A stretch of DNA of 17,896 bases from Myxococcales bacterium UBA1203 (lineage in GTDB: Bacteria > Myxococcota > Myxococcia > Myxococcales > UBA5297), in assembly GCA_002309695.1 (NCBI GenBank), contig DBXV01000013.1, positions 1 to 17,896 of the forward strand. Reading direction: 5' to 3'. Both the position numbers and the translations under genes were made by a program. Position 1 is the first letter of the stretch. Each line of letters starts with the position of its first letter. Under the pieces are notes generated by a model. That model made no database searches, was not told the origin of the DNA, and was given only the letters and a program-made list of their open reading frames with translations. Below, piece by piece: positions 1 to 7,934 of this stretch.

Positions 1-2180
1 AGCGTGTCGTAGAGCATGTCCACGCCCCAGAAGGCGCTCTGCCTGCGCTCTTCGAGGCGCCGGATGCGCTCCGGGTGATTCGCCCGGTATTCGTCCGAGA
101 ACCACATGACGAGCGGGATGCGCATCATCGGCCAGTGGAAGCGGTCTCTGGGGACGCCCGGGTCTTCCCCGTGGTCGGAGAAATAGATGAAGGCATCCAG
201 GTTCAGATTGTCCCGGGCGTATTCAAAGATCTCCCGCAGGAAGCCGTCCGTGTAGAGGATGGTGTCGTCGTATTCGTCCACGACGTTGTCACTGCCCCTG
301 GAGAAGACCTGTTTTTCCTTGGGATAGCGCTCTTTGTAGAGGCCGTGGCTGCCGTTGAGGTGCAGGAAGACGACGTTGTCGTCTTTGGGCGAGAGCTTTT
401 TGAATTCCGGCAGGAGCGCCTCGTCGAAGCCCTTGCCCGCCTTGGGCGTCCAGAAGGAGCGGTTGGCGCGCTTGGCGATGAGCCCAAAGGGCGTGTTGTG
501 GTTGGAGTTCGGCTTCTGATTGCTCAGCCAGCTCACACGATACCCGGCCCGCTGGAGCGCCTCCACGGCGGACAGCGATTCGCCGAATGTCTTGCCGTTG
601 TATTGGTTCTCTTCAGAGAGGGCGTATTCCAGCGCGTAGATGGTGAATTTATTGGCCGCATAGGCGTGGTCGAAGATCAGCCACTCATCTCTGTGCGCGT
701 CCATCCAGGGGGAAGTGGGGCGGCCATAGCCGTAGAGGCTCATGTGGTCTTTGGCGGCAGACTCGCCCACGACGACCACCTTTGTTTTGGGCCCCTCCTG
801 CCTTCCCGGGATGCGCCGCACACTGATGCCCGAGTCCAGGCTGCGGTCGGAGAGGCTTTTGAAGTAGCGGTCGATTTTTGCGTACTCGCGGGCGGCGGGC
901 GTCTCGGCGGCCGAGTCGGCGATGCCGGAGAGGGAGAGAATGACGGCAGCTGCGAGGCCGGCGGGGAGAAGCAGGCGCTTTGTCCGGGGGGCCTCATCTG
1001 AGGGGAGGTCTTCTGAGCGGGCAAAGATGCGCCGGCTGCCATAGACCGCCAGCGCGGCCGCGAGGCCCAACAGGCCGAGAATCAGGCCAATGAGCTGCGG
1101 CACGTATTGCGAGAGGAACTCCAGCGCCTGGTCGGGGTTCGTCTGGTAAATCCCAAAGATGGCGTCGTAGCCAAAGGTCTGGCCGAACAGAGTGAAGTAA
1201 ACGAGGTTCCAGACGGGCGGGAAGATGAGGAAAAGCTGGGTCAGGGCCCAGACGCCCCCTTTGGCTCGGGGCGCCTTGAGGGGGAGATGCCGCAGGAAGG
1301 CTTCGAGGAGCAGCAGATAGGCGGGAATCTGCATGCCCACGCGCCAGATGACGGAGATGTCGTTGACCGCCATGACCGACGCTTCCTCGATGGCCGCCGT
1401 GGCGAAAAAGGAAGCGGCAAAGGCGAGCCCCAGTCCAAAGGCGCGGGCCGCGTCGGACGCTCTGTCTCCAAACTCGGCGGAGACGATGGCGGCGATGCCT
1501 GTGCAGATGGCGAGCTGGATGAGTCCGTCCTCCCAATAGGCGGGGTCCAGACTGAGCAGGCGCAGGCGGACGAACCAGAACGCCAGAAAGGCGGCGGCGC
1601 CGAGGGCGCTGACAGCGAGGAGCTTCCAGAGCCCCGGGCGGGCCAGCAGGAAGCGTCGGCGGAACAGGCCATAGGCGGCGAGAATGACGAATGCCGCGAT
1701 GAGGATGTTCCAGGTGAGGGGGCGAAAGCGGTTCTGAAGGTGTTGAACGACTACTTTGTGAACTTTCAGCGTCCCTTTGCCGCTGTAAATGCTGCGGAGC
1801 TGGAAGTTTTGAATCGGCGCGGACAGCGATTCGTAGCGGAGCGTCTGGGAGCGCTCCTCCCGCGGCAGCGGCGTCCGTTCGAGGGCGCGTGTGCCCTCTG
1901 CCATCGAGTAATCCACCTCGTTGCCGTCCTCGGTGGCCTCGTATTCCAGAGAGGCGCGGACCGTTCCCGGCGGCAGCGAGAGATAGGGCCCCCACGTGTA
2001 CCAGCCGTAGCCCTCCTTCGGCGTGATGGGAGAGATGTCCTCCCGGCGGTTCAGGTCCTGAAAATGATAGACGTAGGCGTCGTTGGTCGGGTCGGGGAGG
2101 GCAAGGGAGAGCGCCGCCAGAATGGCGAGAACAGTGAGGACAGCGATGCGCGTCCAGATGCTGTCTTCAGAGGTGGTCAT
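1..2180 (-). CDS. Phosphoethanolamine transferase-like membrane protein of the sulfatase fold (partial, C-terminus beyond left edge)
   Basis: One frame stays open from the ATG at 2180 to the window edge: 726 codons with no stop. The first helix spans about residues 10-28. It is followed by about 125 predicted extracytoplasmic, beta-rich residues (30-155), then about eight more hydrophobic helices between 158 and 420. The rest is a periplasmic alkaline-phosphatase/sulfatase-type domain. It shows the family metal and catalytic signatures: VVVVGES (Glu473), a nucleophile-type Thr513 in NKFTIYAL, HLNGSH (His607, His612) and SDHGE (Asp669, His670). These match EptA/CptA-type enzymes, which move phosphoethanolamine from phosphatidylethanolamine to lipid A, core sugars or other glycans; the acceptor here is unknown. 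The start has no visible Shine-Dalgarno sequence (C-rich leader), but an in-frame TGA upstream and no other start codon before 2180 fix it. An intrinsic terminator lies 35 bases upstream, so it is probably not cotranscribed with the glycosyltransferase gene. Family membership is fairly sure, substrate is not. Confidence 0.85.
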   Translation of the reverse strand, partial: MTTSEDSIWTRIAVLTVLAILAALSLALPDPTNDAYVYHFQDLNRREDISPITPKEGYGWYTWGPYLSLPPGTVRASLEYEATEDGNEVDYSMAEGTRALERTPLPREERSQTLRYESLSAPIQNFQLRSIYSGKGTLKVHKVVVQHLQNRFRPLTWNILIAAFVILAAYGLFRRRFLLARPGLWKLLAVSALGAAAFLAFWFVRLRLLSLDPAYWEDGLIQLAICTGIAAIVSAEFGDRASDAARAFGLGLAFAASFFATAAIEEASVMAVNDISVIWRVGMQIPAYLLLLEAFLRHLPLKAPRAKGGVWALTQLFLIFPPVWNLVYFTLFGQTFGYDAIFGIYQTNPDQALEFLSQYVPQLIGLILGLLGLAAALAVYGSRRIFARSEDLPSDEAPRTKRLLLPAGLAAAVILSLSGIADSAAETPAAREYAKIDRYFKSLSDRSLDSGISVRRIPGRQEGPKTKVVVVGESAAKDHMSLYGYGRPTSPWMDAHRDEWLIFDHAYAANKFTIYALEYALSEENQYNGKTFGESLSAVEALQRAGYRVSWLSNQKPNSNHNTPFGLIAKRANRSFWTPKAGKGFDEALLPEFKKLSPKDDNVVFLHLNGSHGLYKERYPKEKQVFSRGSDNVVDEYDDTILYTDGFLREIFEYARDNLNLDAFIYFSDHGEDPGVPRDRFHWPMMRIPLVMWFSDEYRANHPERIRRLEERRQSAFWGVDMLYDT

Positions 2181-2215
2181 GGAGGTCGGAGGGCGGGGCC
2201 AGTGGCCAGAGGCTC

Positions 2216-2253
2216 AAAAAAATATCGGGGGCCGCCATCAGAGCGGCTCCCGA
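2216..2253 (-). terminator. Rho-independent terminator after the polysaccharide operon
   Basis: Read on the minus strand, an 11-bp stem (TCGGGAGCCGC with GCGGCCCCCGA, one A-C mismatch) encloses a 7-base loop. A short TA step and a run of seven T follow. It sits 38 bases past the stop of the two-domain glycosyltransferase and 35 bases before the next ATG, so it should end the rmd-like to GT4 transcript. Confidence 0.8.
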
Positions 2254-2291
2254 CGAAAAGGGAGGGAACAGCGGCGCGTTCCCGGTGAATG

Positions 2292-4814
2292 TCAGAGCGG
2301 CAGCCGCTGGATCAGCTGACGCGCACTCTCGGCCCAAGTGAGCCGCTCAACGCCGTCGGAAGAGGGCGCTTTCCCTTCGGCATCGAGCGCGAGCCAGCGG
2401 GTGACGGCATCGGCGAGGTCGTCAGGGCGCAGTCCGTCAAAGTAGAAGGCCGAATCCCCGGCGATCTCGCGGAAGACGGGCAGGTCGCGCAGGATGAGCG
2501 GCTTTTTGTGGCGGGCTCCCTCGACGACGGCGAGACCAAAGCCCTCGGCCTCGGAAGCCATGATGACCGCCGAAGCGGCGTCGTAGGCCTTTTCCAGATA
2601 TTCGTCGCTGATGCCCTTGAGCCAGAAGAGCCGCCGCCCGTTTTCGGGATGTCGGCGCAGCCTTTCGGCCAGAGTCTTCACGTTCCAGCCCTCTTTGCCG
2701 ACGATGGCGAGGTTCACGTCTGCGCCGCGCTTCCAGAGGAGCTCAAAGGCCGCCAGTGCCTGTGCGTAGCCCTTCCGGGGTTCGACGGTGCTGACCATGA
2801 GGAACGTCGGGCGATTCTTCATGGCGGATAGGGTGGCCGCAGCGCTCGCCGGGAGTCCTTTGCTGGGGACGGAGTTTTTGATGTCGCTCCCCAGGTGGAA
2901 CCAGCGAATGTCGTAGCCGTCGGCCCGCTCGGGCGCGTTCTTTTTGACCCAGGCGCGCAGGTCGTCGGCCACCGCCCTGGAAATGCAGAGGGCGCCGTCG
3001 AAGCGGGTGATGACCGAGAGCCACTCGGCGTGAATCTGCTCGTTCCCCTTGTGGACGTATTGGGGGAACTGGATGGGAATCAGGTCGTACACGACGAACC
3101 AGAGGCGGACGCCGTGGCGGTGCATCCTGAGGAGCGCCACACCCTGCTGCGGGACAATGCAGGACTGCAGATCCAGGCCGAAGAACATGTCGCCGGAGGA
3201 GAAATCCACCGCGTAGTCGTCGCCTTCGCCATCGTCGAAGCCATAGTTCTTGAGCATGTAGCGGTGGGCATAGCGGTAGCCGGGCCTGTCGCTCGTGGCA
3301 TAGATGGGACGCACCGCGTAGCCCTTGGGCGGGTGCTTCAGCAGATAGGCCAGAATGCTGCGCGTGACCCGCTGGATGCCGGTGCCCGCGTCGATGTGGC
3401 AGAGCTCGCTGATGTCCACGAACATCTGGCGCCTGAGCCCCGGGCGCCCGAAGGTGCGGGCAATGGCGTCGGCGGTCTGCACGGGCAGTCCCCGGGTATC
3501 GGGCGAGAGTTCCCGGCAGAAGGCGAACAAATCCTCGGGATTTTCCAGCGGCGAGGGTTTTGGCGCGTCGGCCTGCGGATGGGGCTGCCCGGCATCCTCG
3601 CGCAGGCGCTCCAGGAACTTTTGCGCAGAGGCATCCCAAGAAAACTTTTCCTGCTGTCTGGCCGAATGGTCTTTGAGCCGCTGCCGAAAGCTCTCGCATG
3701 TCAGGGCCTCTTCCAGCTTGTGCCGGAGGCCGTCCGCGTCTGTCGGGTCAAAGAGCGCCTCATCCAGACCGACCACTTCGGGGATGGAACTCGTGTTCGA
3801 GGCAATCACGGGAGCACCGCAGCGCATGGCTTCGAGCACGGGCAGGCCGAAGCCCTCATCCAGCGAGGGAAAGACGAAGAGTTCGCACGAGCCGTAGAGC
3901 GTCCGCATGTCCTCGTCGTCGAGATAGCCCAGGAGAATGAGGTTCCTGCCCGGGATGTCCGCCTTTTCCGCCATGTGAACGACCCGGCGGTGCGATTCGG
4001 GATGGTTGCCGCAGACGATGGCGAGCTGGTGCGCATCCCGGATTTCGGGAGGGAGCGCGCCGTAGGCCTCAATCAGCGTCCTCAGGTTTTTCCGTTCGTC
4101 GGTTCCACCCGCGTAGAGGATGAACGGCCTGCCGTCGAAGCGGCCTGCGACGGGAGTGCATTCCGCCAGTCCTCCTTTGGCGCGCTCATCGTCGGTCAGC
4201 GGCCGGAACACCTCAGACGTATCGGTGGAGATGGCCGTGACATCGGCCTCCGGGAAGCGCTCTTTGGATTCCTGAGCCACAAACTCGGAATTGCAGAAGA
4301 GCTTGCCCGCGGACTTCAGCTCTTCGAGGCGGCTGTCGTACCACTCGGCGACGGCGGCATTGGCCAGATGAACCTCGGGCTGATGCAGGGGAATGAAATC
4401 GTGGACGATGGCGCACGTCTGGATGGAGGCGGGCAGGAGCGACGGCGCGGCGATGAGCTCTTCCCCCGGGTTGTCGAAGAGCGTGCAGCAGAGGACGGCG
4501 TCCGGTGAGAGGCTCTCCATGAAGCGCGCCCAGATTTTTTCGGCGACGGCACGGCGGCCATGGGCGTTCTGGGAAGTCCACGCCAGAGGGCCGGGGGCGT
4601 ACCAGACCTTGAATGACTCGGGAGGAACGAGGCCGCTGAACTCCCTGCGGATGGCGTCGATGCCCGGTCCCAGTCGGCCATTCATCACCAGAAAAATCTG
4701 ATCGTCTTTGGAGGCGATGCGGGCAATCGCCCGGGCGAACCCCATGGTGTAGCGGCCGATGCCCCGAAATCTGGAGCTGGTCTGGGCACCCTGCATGTCG
4801 ATAGCGATGCGCAT
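2292..4814 (-). CDS. Two-domain GT4 glycosyltransferase (WbdA-like fusion)
   Basis: 840 residues containing two complete GT-B fold, family 4 retaining glycosyltransferases in tandem. Domain 1 (about 1-405) opens with MRIAIDMQGAQ and RGIGRYT, as in polysaccharide mannosyltransferases, and has the EX7E motif at Glu320/Glu328 (EGFGLPVLE). A Pro/Asp-rich linker (about 405-460) leads to domain 2 (about 462-840), which opens with FVDISEL and TGIQRVTRS and has EX7E at Glu757/Glu765 (EGFGLAVVE). The arrangement resembles WbdA, the O-antigen polymannose polymerase, in which two fused GT4 domains add sugars with different linkages. A cytoplasmic enzyme using GDP-mannose or GDP-D-rhamnose is the likely role, given the adjacent rmd-like gene. 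An upstream in-frame start 40 codons earlier lies inside the preceding gene. The chosen ATG follows GGAGCAGAGGGGGG and starts one base after that gene's stop. Donor and linkage are inferred. Confidence 0.9.
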   Translation of the reverse strand: MRIAIDMQGAQTSSRFRGIGRYTMGFARAIARIASKDDQIFLVMNGRLGPGIDAIRREFSGLVPPESFKVWYAPGPLAWTSQNAHGRRAVAEKIWARFMESLSPDAVLCCTLFDNPGEELIAAPSLLPASIQTCAIVHDFIPLHQPEVHLANAAVAEWYDSRLEELKSAGKLFCNSEFVAQESKERFPEADVTAISTDTSEVFRPLTDDERAKGGLAECTPVAGRFDGRPFILYAGGTDERKNLRTLIEAYGALPPEIRDAHQLAIVCGNHPESHRRVVHMAEKADIPGRNLILLGYLDDEDMRTLYGSCELFVFPSLDEGFGLPVLEAMRCGAPVIASNTSSIPEVVGLDEALFDPTDADGLRHKLEEALTCESFRQRLKDHSARQQEKFSWDASAQKFLERLREDAGQPHPQADAPKPSPLENPEDLFAFCRELSPDTRGLPVQTADAIARTFGRPGLRRQMFVDISELCHIDAGTGIQRVTRSILAYLLKHPPKGYAVRPIYATSDRPGYRYAHRYMLKNYGFDDGEGDDYAVDFSSGDMFFGLDLQSCIVPQQGVALLRMHRHGVRLWFVVYDLIPIQFPQYVHKGNEQIHAEWLSVITRFDGALCISRAVADDLRAWVKKNAPERADGYDIRWFHLGSDIKNSVPSKGLPASAAATLSAMKNRPTFLMVSTVEPRKGYAQALAAFELLWKRGADVNLAIVGKEGWNVKTLAERLRRHPENGRRLFWLKGISDEYLEKAYDAASAVIMASEAEGFGLAVVEGARHKKPLILRDLPVFREIAGDSAFYFDGLRPDDLADAVTRWLALDAEGKAPSSDGVERLTWAESARQLIQRLPL

Positions 4815-4815
4815 T

Positions 4816-5274
4816 TCAGTCGTCCCCCCTCTGCTCCAGCGAGGAGAGCACGCCATAAACGATGAGCCCCTGCCGTGAGAGGTCGCGGACGGCCCCGACG
4901 CAGGTCTCCTGTCCGTCGAACTTCGGCGGTTCAAAGACGGAGCGCTTGAGCCAGGCGCGGAACCGCGGGGTGTGATCCAGAACGGGCAGGACGCTGTTTC
5001 TGACCCACGGCTGATTCACCAGTTTGCGGGCTTCGCGAACCACGACACCCTTGGTCAGGCGCTCCGCGTCCTGCCTCACCGCTTTGACAAAGCCGATGGG
5101 AGCCTCGTCCTCGGGCGGATTTTCAATGGGCTCGATGCCTGCGGCGCTGCGAAGCGCGTTGCTCAGGCCGGGATGCCGGTTGATGCGGCGGATGGCGTCC
5201 GTCTTCATGGACGGAAACAGGTCGCCGATGCCGCTGTGGACACTGCGAACGACACTTTTGATTTTGGAATTCAT
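4816..5274 (-). CDS. Uncharacterised 152-residue protein in the polysaccharide operon
   Basis: I do not recognise this protein. It is basic in its first half, probably mostly helical, and has no signal peptide, membrane segment or catalytic motif that I can name. Its N-terminus is MNSKIKSVVRSV, and a proline/acid-rich hinge (ENPPEDEAP) lies near residue 55. The C-terminal part has FEPPKFDGQE, a lone Cys, and a short hydrophobic stretch (GLIVYGVLSS). It starts 48 bases after the rmd-like gene and stops one base before the two-domain glycosyltransferase, so it is almost certainly cotranscribed and translationally linked with the latter. I took the ATG at 5274, preceded by AGCAGG at 6 bases, over an alternative 15 codons upstream that lies almost against the previous gene. 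G+C-rich third positions support real coding. A partner or membrane adaptor of the glycosyltransferase is possible but is only a guess from position. Confidence 0.75.
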   Translation of the reverse strand: MNSKIKSVVRSVHSGIGDLFPSMKTDAIRRINRHPGLSNALRSAAGIEPIENPPEDEAPIGFVKAVRQDAERLTKGVVVREARKLVNQPWVRNSVLPVLDHTPRFRAWLKRSVFEPPKFDGQETCVGAVRDLSRQGLIVYGVLSSLEQRGDD

Positions 5275-5322
5275 AAAAAACCTGCTGAGCAGAGAATTTT
5301 GGGACTGCCGTCCAAGCAAAAA

Positions 5323-6216
5323 TCACTCGTCCAGCATCCAGCGCAGGGTGTCCCGGAAGGGAATGGGGGACACCGAGCCGATGGCGCCTTCGAGGCGCTC
5401 CCGCGAGCCGATGAGGTGTTTCACCTCGTTCTGCCGGACAAAGGCGGGATTGATGCGCATCTCGATGGAGTGTTCCGTCATTTCGTGGAGCTGCGAGAGA
5501 ATGTCGCCAATGGAGAGGCCTCGGCCAGAGCAAAAATTGTATGGCCCCCAGCCGGCGTTTTCCGCTTCGGCCAGGCGGACGTAGCAATCGGCGACATCGC
5601 GTACGTCGGAGAAGTCGCGCACCACGTCCGTATTGCCCAGCTCGATGAAAGGCCGCCTCTCTTTGAAGTGCTGCACGAGCTTGGGGATGAGGAAGGCCGG
5701 GCTTTGGCCGCGCCCCGTGTAGTTAAACGGCCGTACAATTGTGATGGGCAGGCGGCTTTTGAAGAGGGACGCCATGTATTCCATGGCGAGCTTGCTCACC
5801 GCGTAGTCGTTCATCGGCGCGGGCGGCGTCTGTTCGGTGAGAACCCCCTCCTGATTGCCGTAGAGGTTGGCGGTGCTGGCGAGGAGGACGCGCTGCGGCG
5901 GAATTTCGAGCGCGGCGAGCGCGGTGAGCAGGTTGCGGGAGGCGACGATGTTGACGCGGTAGATGGCGTCGGCGCTGCCGTGGGCCACGTGGCTGATGCC
6001 CGCGAGGTGAAAGACGAAGTCCGGGCGCAGGGCAGCCACGGCGTCTTTCAGCGCGTCTGCGTCGAGCATGTCCGCGCGCCGGTAGTCATCCAGAGGAACG
6101 CTGTCCGGCCTGGGCTCGATGCCGATGCCCGAGACGCGGTGGCCATGAGCGGCCAGCGCTTCGGCGAGATATTTTCCGGTGAATCCGGCGACGCCGGTGA
6201 TGAGCGCCTGGGACAT
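5323..6216 (-). CDS. rmd: NAD(P)-dependent sugar epimerase/reductase, probably GDP-4-keto-6-deoxy-D-mannose reductase
   Basis: 297 residues, the normal length for an extended short-chain dehydrogenase. The nucleotide-binding motif is TGVAGFTG (Gly8, Gly11, Gly14). The catalytic set is Ser114/Thr115 in LLASTANLYG plus Tyr138-x3-Lys142 in YAVSK. The stretches RPFNYTGRGQ and VVRDFSDVRDV are typical of the GDP-6-deoxy-D-mannose reductase branch, which reduces GDP-4-keto-6-deoxy-D-mannose to GDP-D-rhamnose in the cytoplasm. It is the first gene of an operon with the unknown gene and the two-domain GT4 enzyme. The GDP-mannose 4,6-dehydratase (Gmd) that would supply its substrate is not in the window. 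The start is an ATG with GAGG eight bases upstream. A strong terminator lies 47 bases upstream, separating it from the FAD oxidoreductase. Other NDP-sugar reductases or epimerases of the same fold cannot be excluded. Confidence 0.85.
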   Translation of the reverse strand: MSQALITGVAGFTGKYLAEALAAHGHRVSGIGIEPRPDSVPLDDYRRADMLDADALKDAVAALRPDFVFHLAGISHVAHGSADAIYRVNIVASRNLLTALAALEIPPQRVLLASTANLYGNQEGVLTEQTPPAPMNDYAVSKLAMEYMASLFKSRLPITIVRPFNYTGRGQSPAFLIPKLVQHFKERRPFIELGNTDVVRDFSDVRDVADCYVRLAEAENAGWGPYNFCSGRGLSIGDILSQLHEMTEHSIEMRINPAFVRQNEVKHLIGSRERLEGAIGSVSPIPFRDTLRWMLDE

Positions 6217-6263
6217 GTGGCCGCCTCGGAAGTTGGGGGGAATTCAGGAAACCAGGGTTCCTG

Positions 6264-6297
6264 GAAAAGAAAAGGGAGCATCCGAAAGGGATGCTCC
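6264..6297 (-). terminator. Rho-independent terminator after the FAD oxidoreductase
   Basis: Read on the minus strand, a perfect 9-bp stem (GGAGCATCC with GGATGCTCC) encloses a 5-base loop (CTTTC) and is followed by CTTTTCTTTT. It sits about 60 bases past the oxidoreductase stop and 47 bases before the rmd-like ATG. It is the clearest transcription stop in the window. Confidence 0.85.
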
Positions 6298-6359
6298 GCG
6301 AAGGGAAGCTCAAAAAGGGAAGGGGACTTCGGGACGCAGTCTGCTTTGAGCAGCTGACT

Positions 6360-7934
6360 CTATTTGAGCGGATTGTGCTTGTGCAGCTTGCGCTGAATCA
6401 GGTCGGCCAGTCGGATGCCCGCGAGAAGTTCGCCCTCCAGCCCCAGCGCGGGCAGAACCTGCCGGTTGGCCAGATAGACGTTCCGGAAGCAGGTGCAGAG
6501 CGGCAGGCCGACCATGCCGATATAGCTTTTGTCGGGGCGCTCGTAACCGGGCAGGACCGCAGGCTGATTGAGGCCGGCGTCAAACATGGGAATCGAGACG
6601 GCCAGAACGTGCCTGTCCATGAACGGGCAGAGCTCGTCGATGACGACGCCGCGGATGCGGTCGGCCATGGCGCGGATCCGGTCTGTGCTGTCCAGGTCCT
6701 CCCGGTCCACGCGAATAACCGCGGTGACGACGCTGCAGTCGTCCATCGTCGCGTCGGCCGTCCGCGCCTGTGAAACCTCCACGAGGATGGGGCCGAGTTC
6801 GGGCGCTTTCTGCGGGAAGAGAACTGCGCGCCGCGCCATGCCCAGAGGAAGACCCTCATTGCGAACCAGAAGGTTGACCGTGAGGCCAATGGTCGTTTCG
6901 CGGAGCGGCTGGGCAAAGCGGCGCATGCGGGCAGCCTGCTTTTCGGGAAGCGGCAGGCAGGCGAAGTCGCGGGCATCCATGGCGCAGACGTAGCAGCCGG
7001 CGTGGAGGATGGTGTTGATGTTCTCCAGCTTGAGCGAGGAGATCTTGGCGAAGGTGAATTCCATCTCCTCGATGGGATGGACCGCGTCGGAACACCCGAG
7101 AATGTCGCTGCCCAGCTCCAGCATGCGCTGTCCGAGCTGCGCACCCAGGCCCAGTTCTCCGCCCGGGAACCGATAGGCGCCGTGCATGAGGTGCGACAGC
7201 GCCCGGTCGGCGCCCATTTCGTTGTCGCGCTCAAAGCCCGTCAGGAAGGGCCGCAGGGCCAAGAGACCGTCTCTGACCTCGCTGACGGCGGGGTTCTCCG
7301 GGACGGACGGCAGCATTTTGACTTCGCCGATTTCGGCATCGGGAAGCACCGGCGGAATGAGCTCACGCACAGCCTTGCGCAGGCGGAACCGGTCCCACCA
7401 GCCCTTGGGCGGAAAAGGAATCGGCGCGCCGAAGAAGCTGTGGGTTGCCTCGGCAGCGGCGGCTGTCTGGCGGAAGAAATCACAGACAGCCTCGGCATTT
7501 CCGGGAAAGAGACGGCCCGCCTCCGTCCGAAGGTCGGCTTCATTGAGCGAATGATCGAAGCGCTTCCGGGGACGGATGAACTGGAGCGCGTGTCCCTCGG
7601 CCTCCTGGAAGCGGCTCAGTTCGAGATTGATGCCCAGCTCGTACAGCGCCTGCTCCACGCGGGGCATGACCCTGAGGGAAGGCACCATCGAGGGACCAAT
7701 GGGAAAGCGCGTGCCCTTGAAGTCGTAGAACGGCGAATGGCCGAAGGGATCGAACTGAAGGACCGTCAGCCCCCGCTTGGCCAGCAGCGCGCCCGTCAGA
7801 AGGCCGCCCGGCTGCCGCCCGATGATGATGACGTCGTAGATGTGCCGTGAGGGCTGCTTCGGCGGGGCGGCGATTTGTTTTTTGGGAATGGCCGACAGGG
7901 TGGCCTGAGGTGGCTTCATCAAAGGGGAATCCAT
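6360..7934 (-). CDS. FAD-dependent oxidoreductase, divergent CrtI/phytoene-desaturase-like
   Basis: 524 residues from the chosen start. A poorly conserved, Pro/Lys-rich N-terminus (1-30) precedes a Rossmann beta-alpha-beta unit, DVIIIGRQPGGLLTGALL (34-51). An acidic residue ends strand 2 (QFD, Asp62). The C-terminus has NVYLANRQVLPALGLEGELLAG, the position of the second FAD contact in phytoene desaturase-type flavoproteins. The dinucleotide motif reads G-R-Q-P-G-G, so the second glycine of GxGxxG is Gln41. Family members desaturate or isomerise carotenoids or related lipids; the substrate here is unknown and no carotenoid gene is nearby. A TTG-initiated extension to 8081 is possible, but the bases between use T-rich third positions unlike the gene, so I took the ATG at 7934 with GGAA upstream. 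A terminator closes the gene. The fold call is good, the function is not established. Confidence 0.8.
   Translation of the reverse strand: MDSPLMKPPQATLSAIPKKQIAAPPKQPSRHIYDVIIIGRQPGGLLTGALLAKRGLTVLQFDPFGHSPFYDFKGTRFPIGPSMVPSLRVMPRVEQALYELGINLELSRFQEAEGHALQFIRPRKRFDHSLNEADLRTEAGRLFPGNAEAVCDFFRQTAAAAEATHSFFGAPIPFPPKGWWDRFRLRKAVRELIPPVLPDAEIGEVKMLPSVPENPAVSEVRDGLLALRPFLTGFERDNEMGADRALSHLMHGAYRFPGGELGLGAQLGQRMLELGSDILGCSDAVHPIEEMEFTFAKISSLKLENINTILHAGCYVCAMDARDFACLPLPEKQAARMRRFAQPLRETTIGLTVNLLVRNEGLPLGMARRAVLFPQKAPELGPILVEVSQARTADATMDDCSVVTAVIRVDREDLDSTDRIRAMADRIRGVVIDELCPFMDRHVLAVSIPMFDAGLNQPAVLPGYERPDKSYIGMVGLPLCTCFRNVYLANRQVLPALGLEGELLAGIRLADLIQRKLHKHNPLK

Noticed and set aside
994..1995. A 333-codon minus-strand frame within the left-edge gene
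   Set aside because: It is in a different frame from the real transferase, which carries the GES, NGSH and DHGE motifs and stays open to the window edge. The alternative is Arg/Pro/His-rich.
2895..4508. A plus-strand frame of 537 codons opposite the double glycosyltransferase
   Set aside because: It is fully contained antisense to an intact two-domain enzyme with clear motifs, and its own translation is low in hydrophobic organisation and shows no family features.
4972..6357. A plus-strand frame of 461 codons opposite the unknown gene and the rmd-like gene
   Set aside because: It has no motif or plausible ribosome binding site, and it runs across two minus-strand genes and into the terminator. 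It is a composition shadow.
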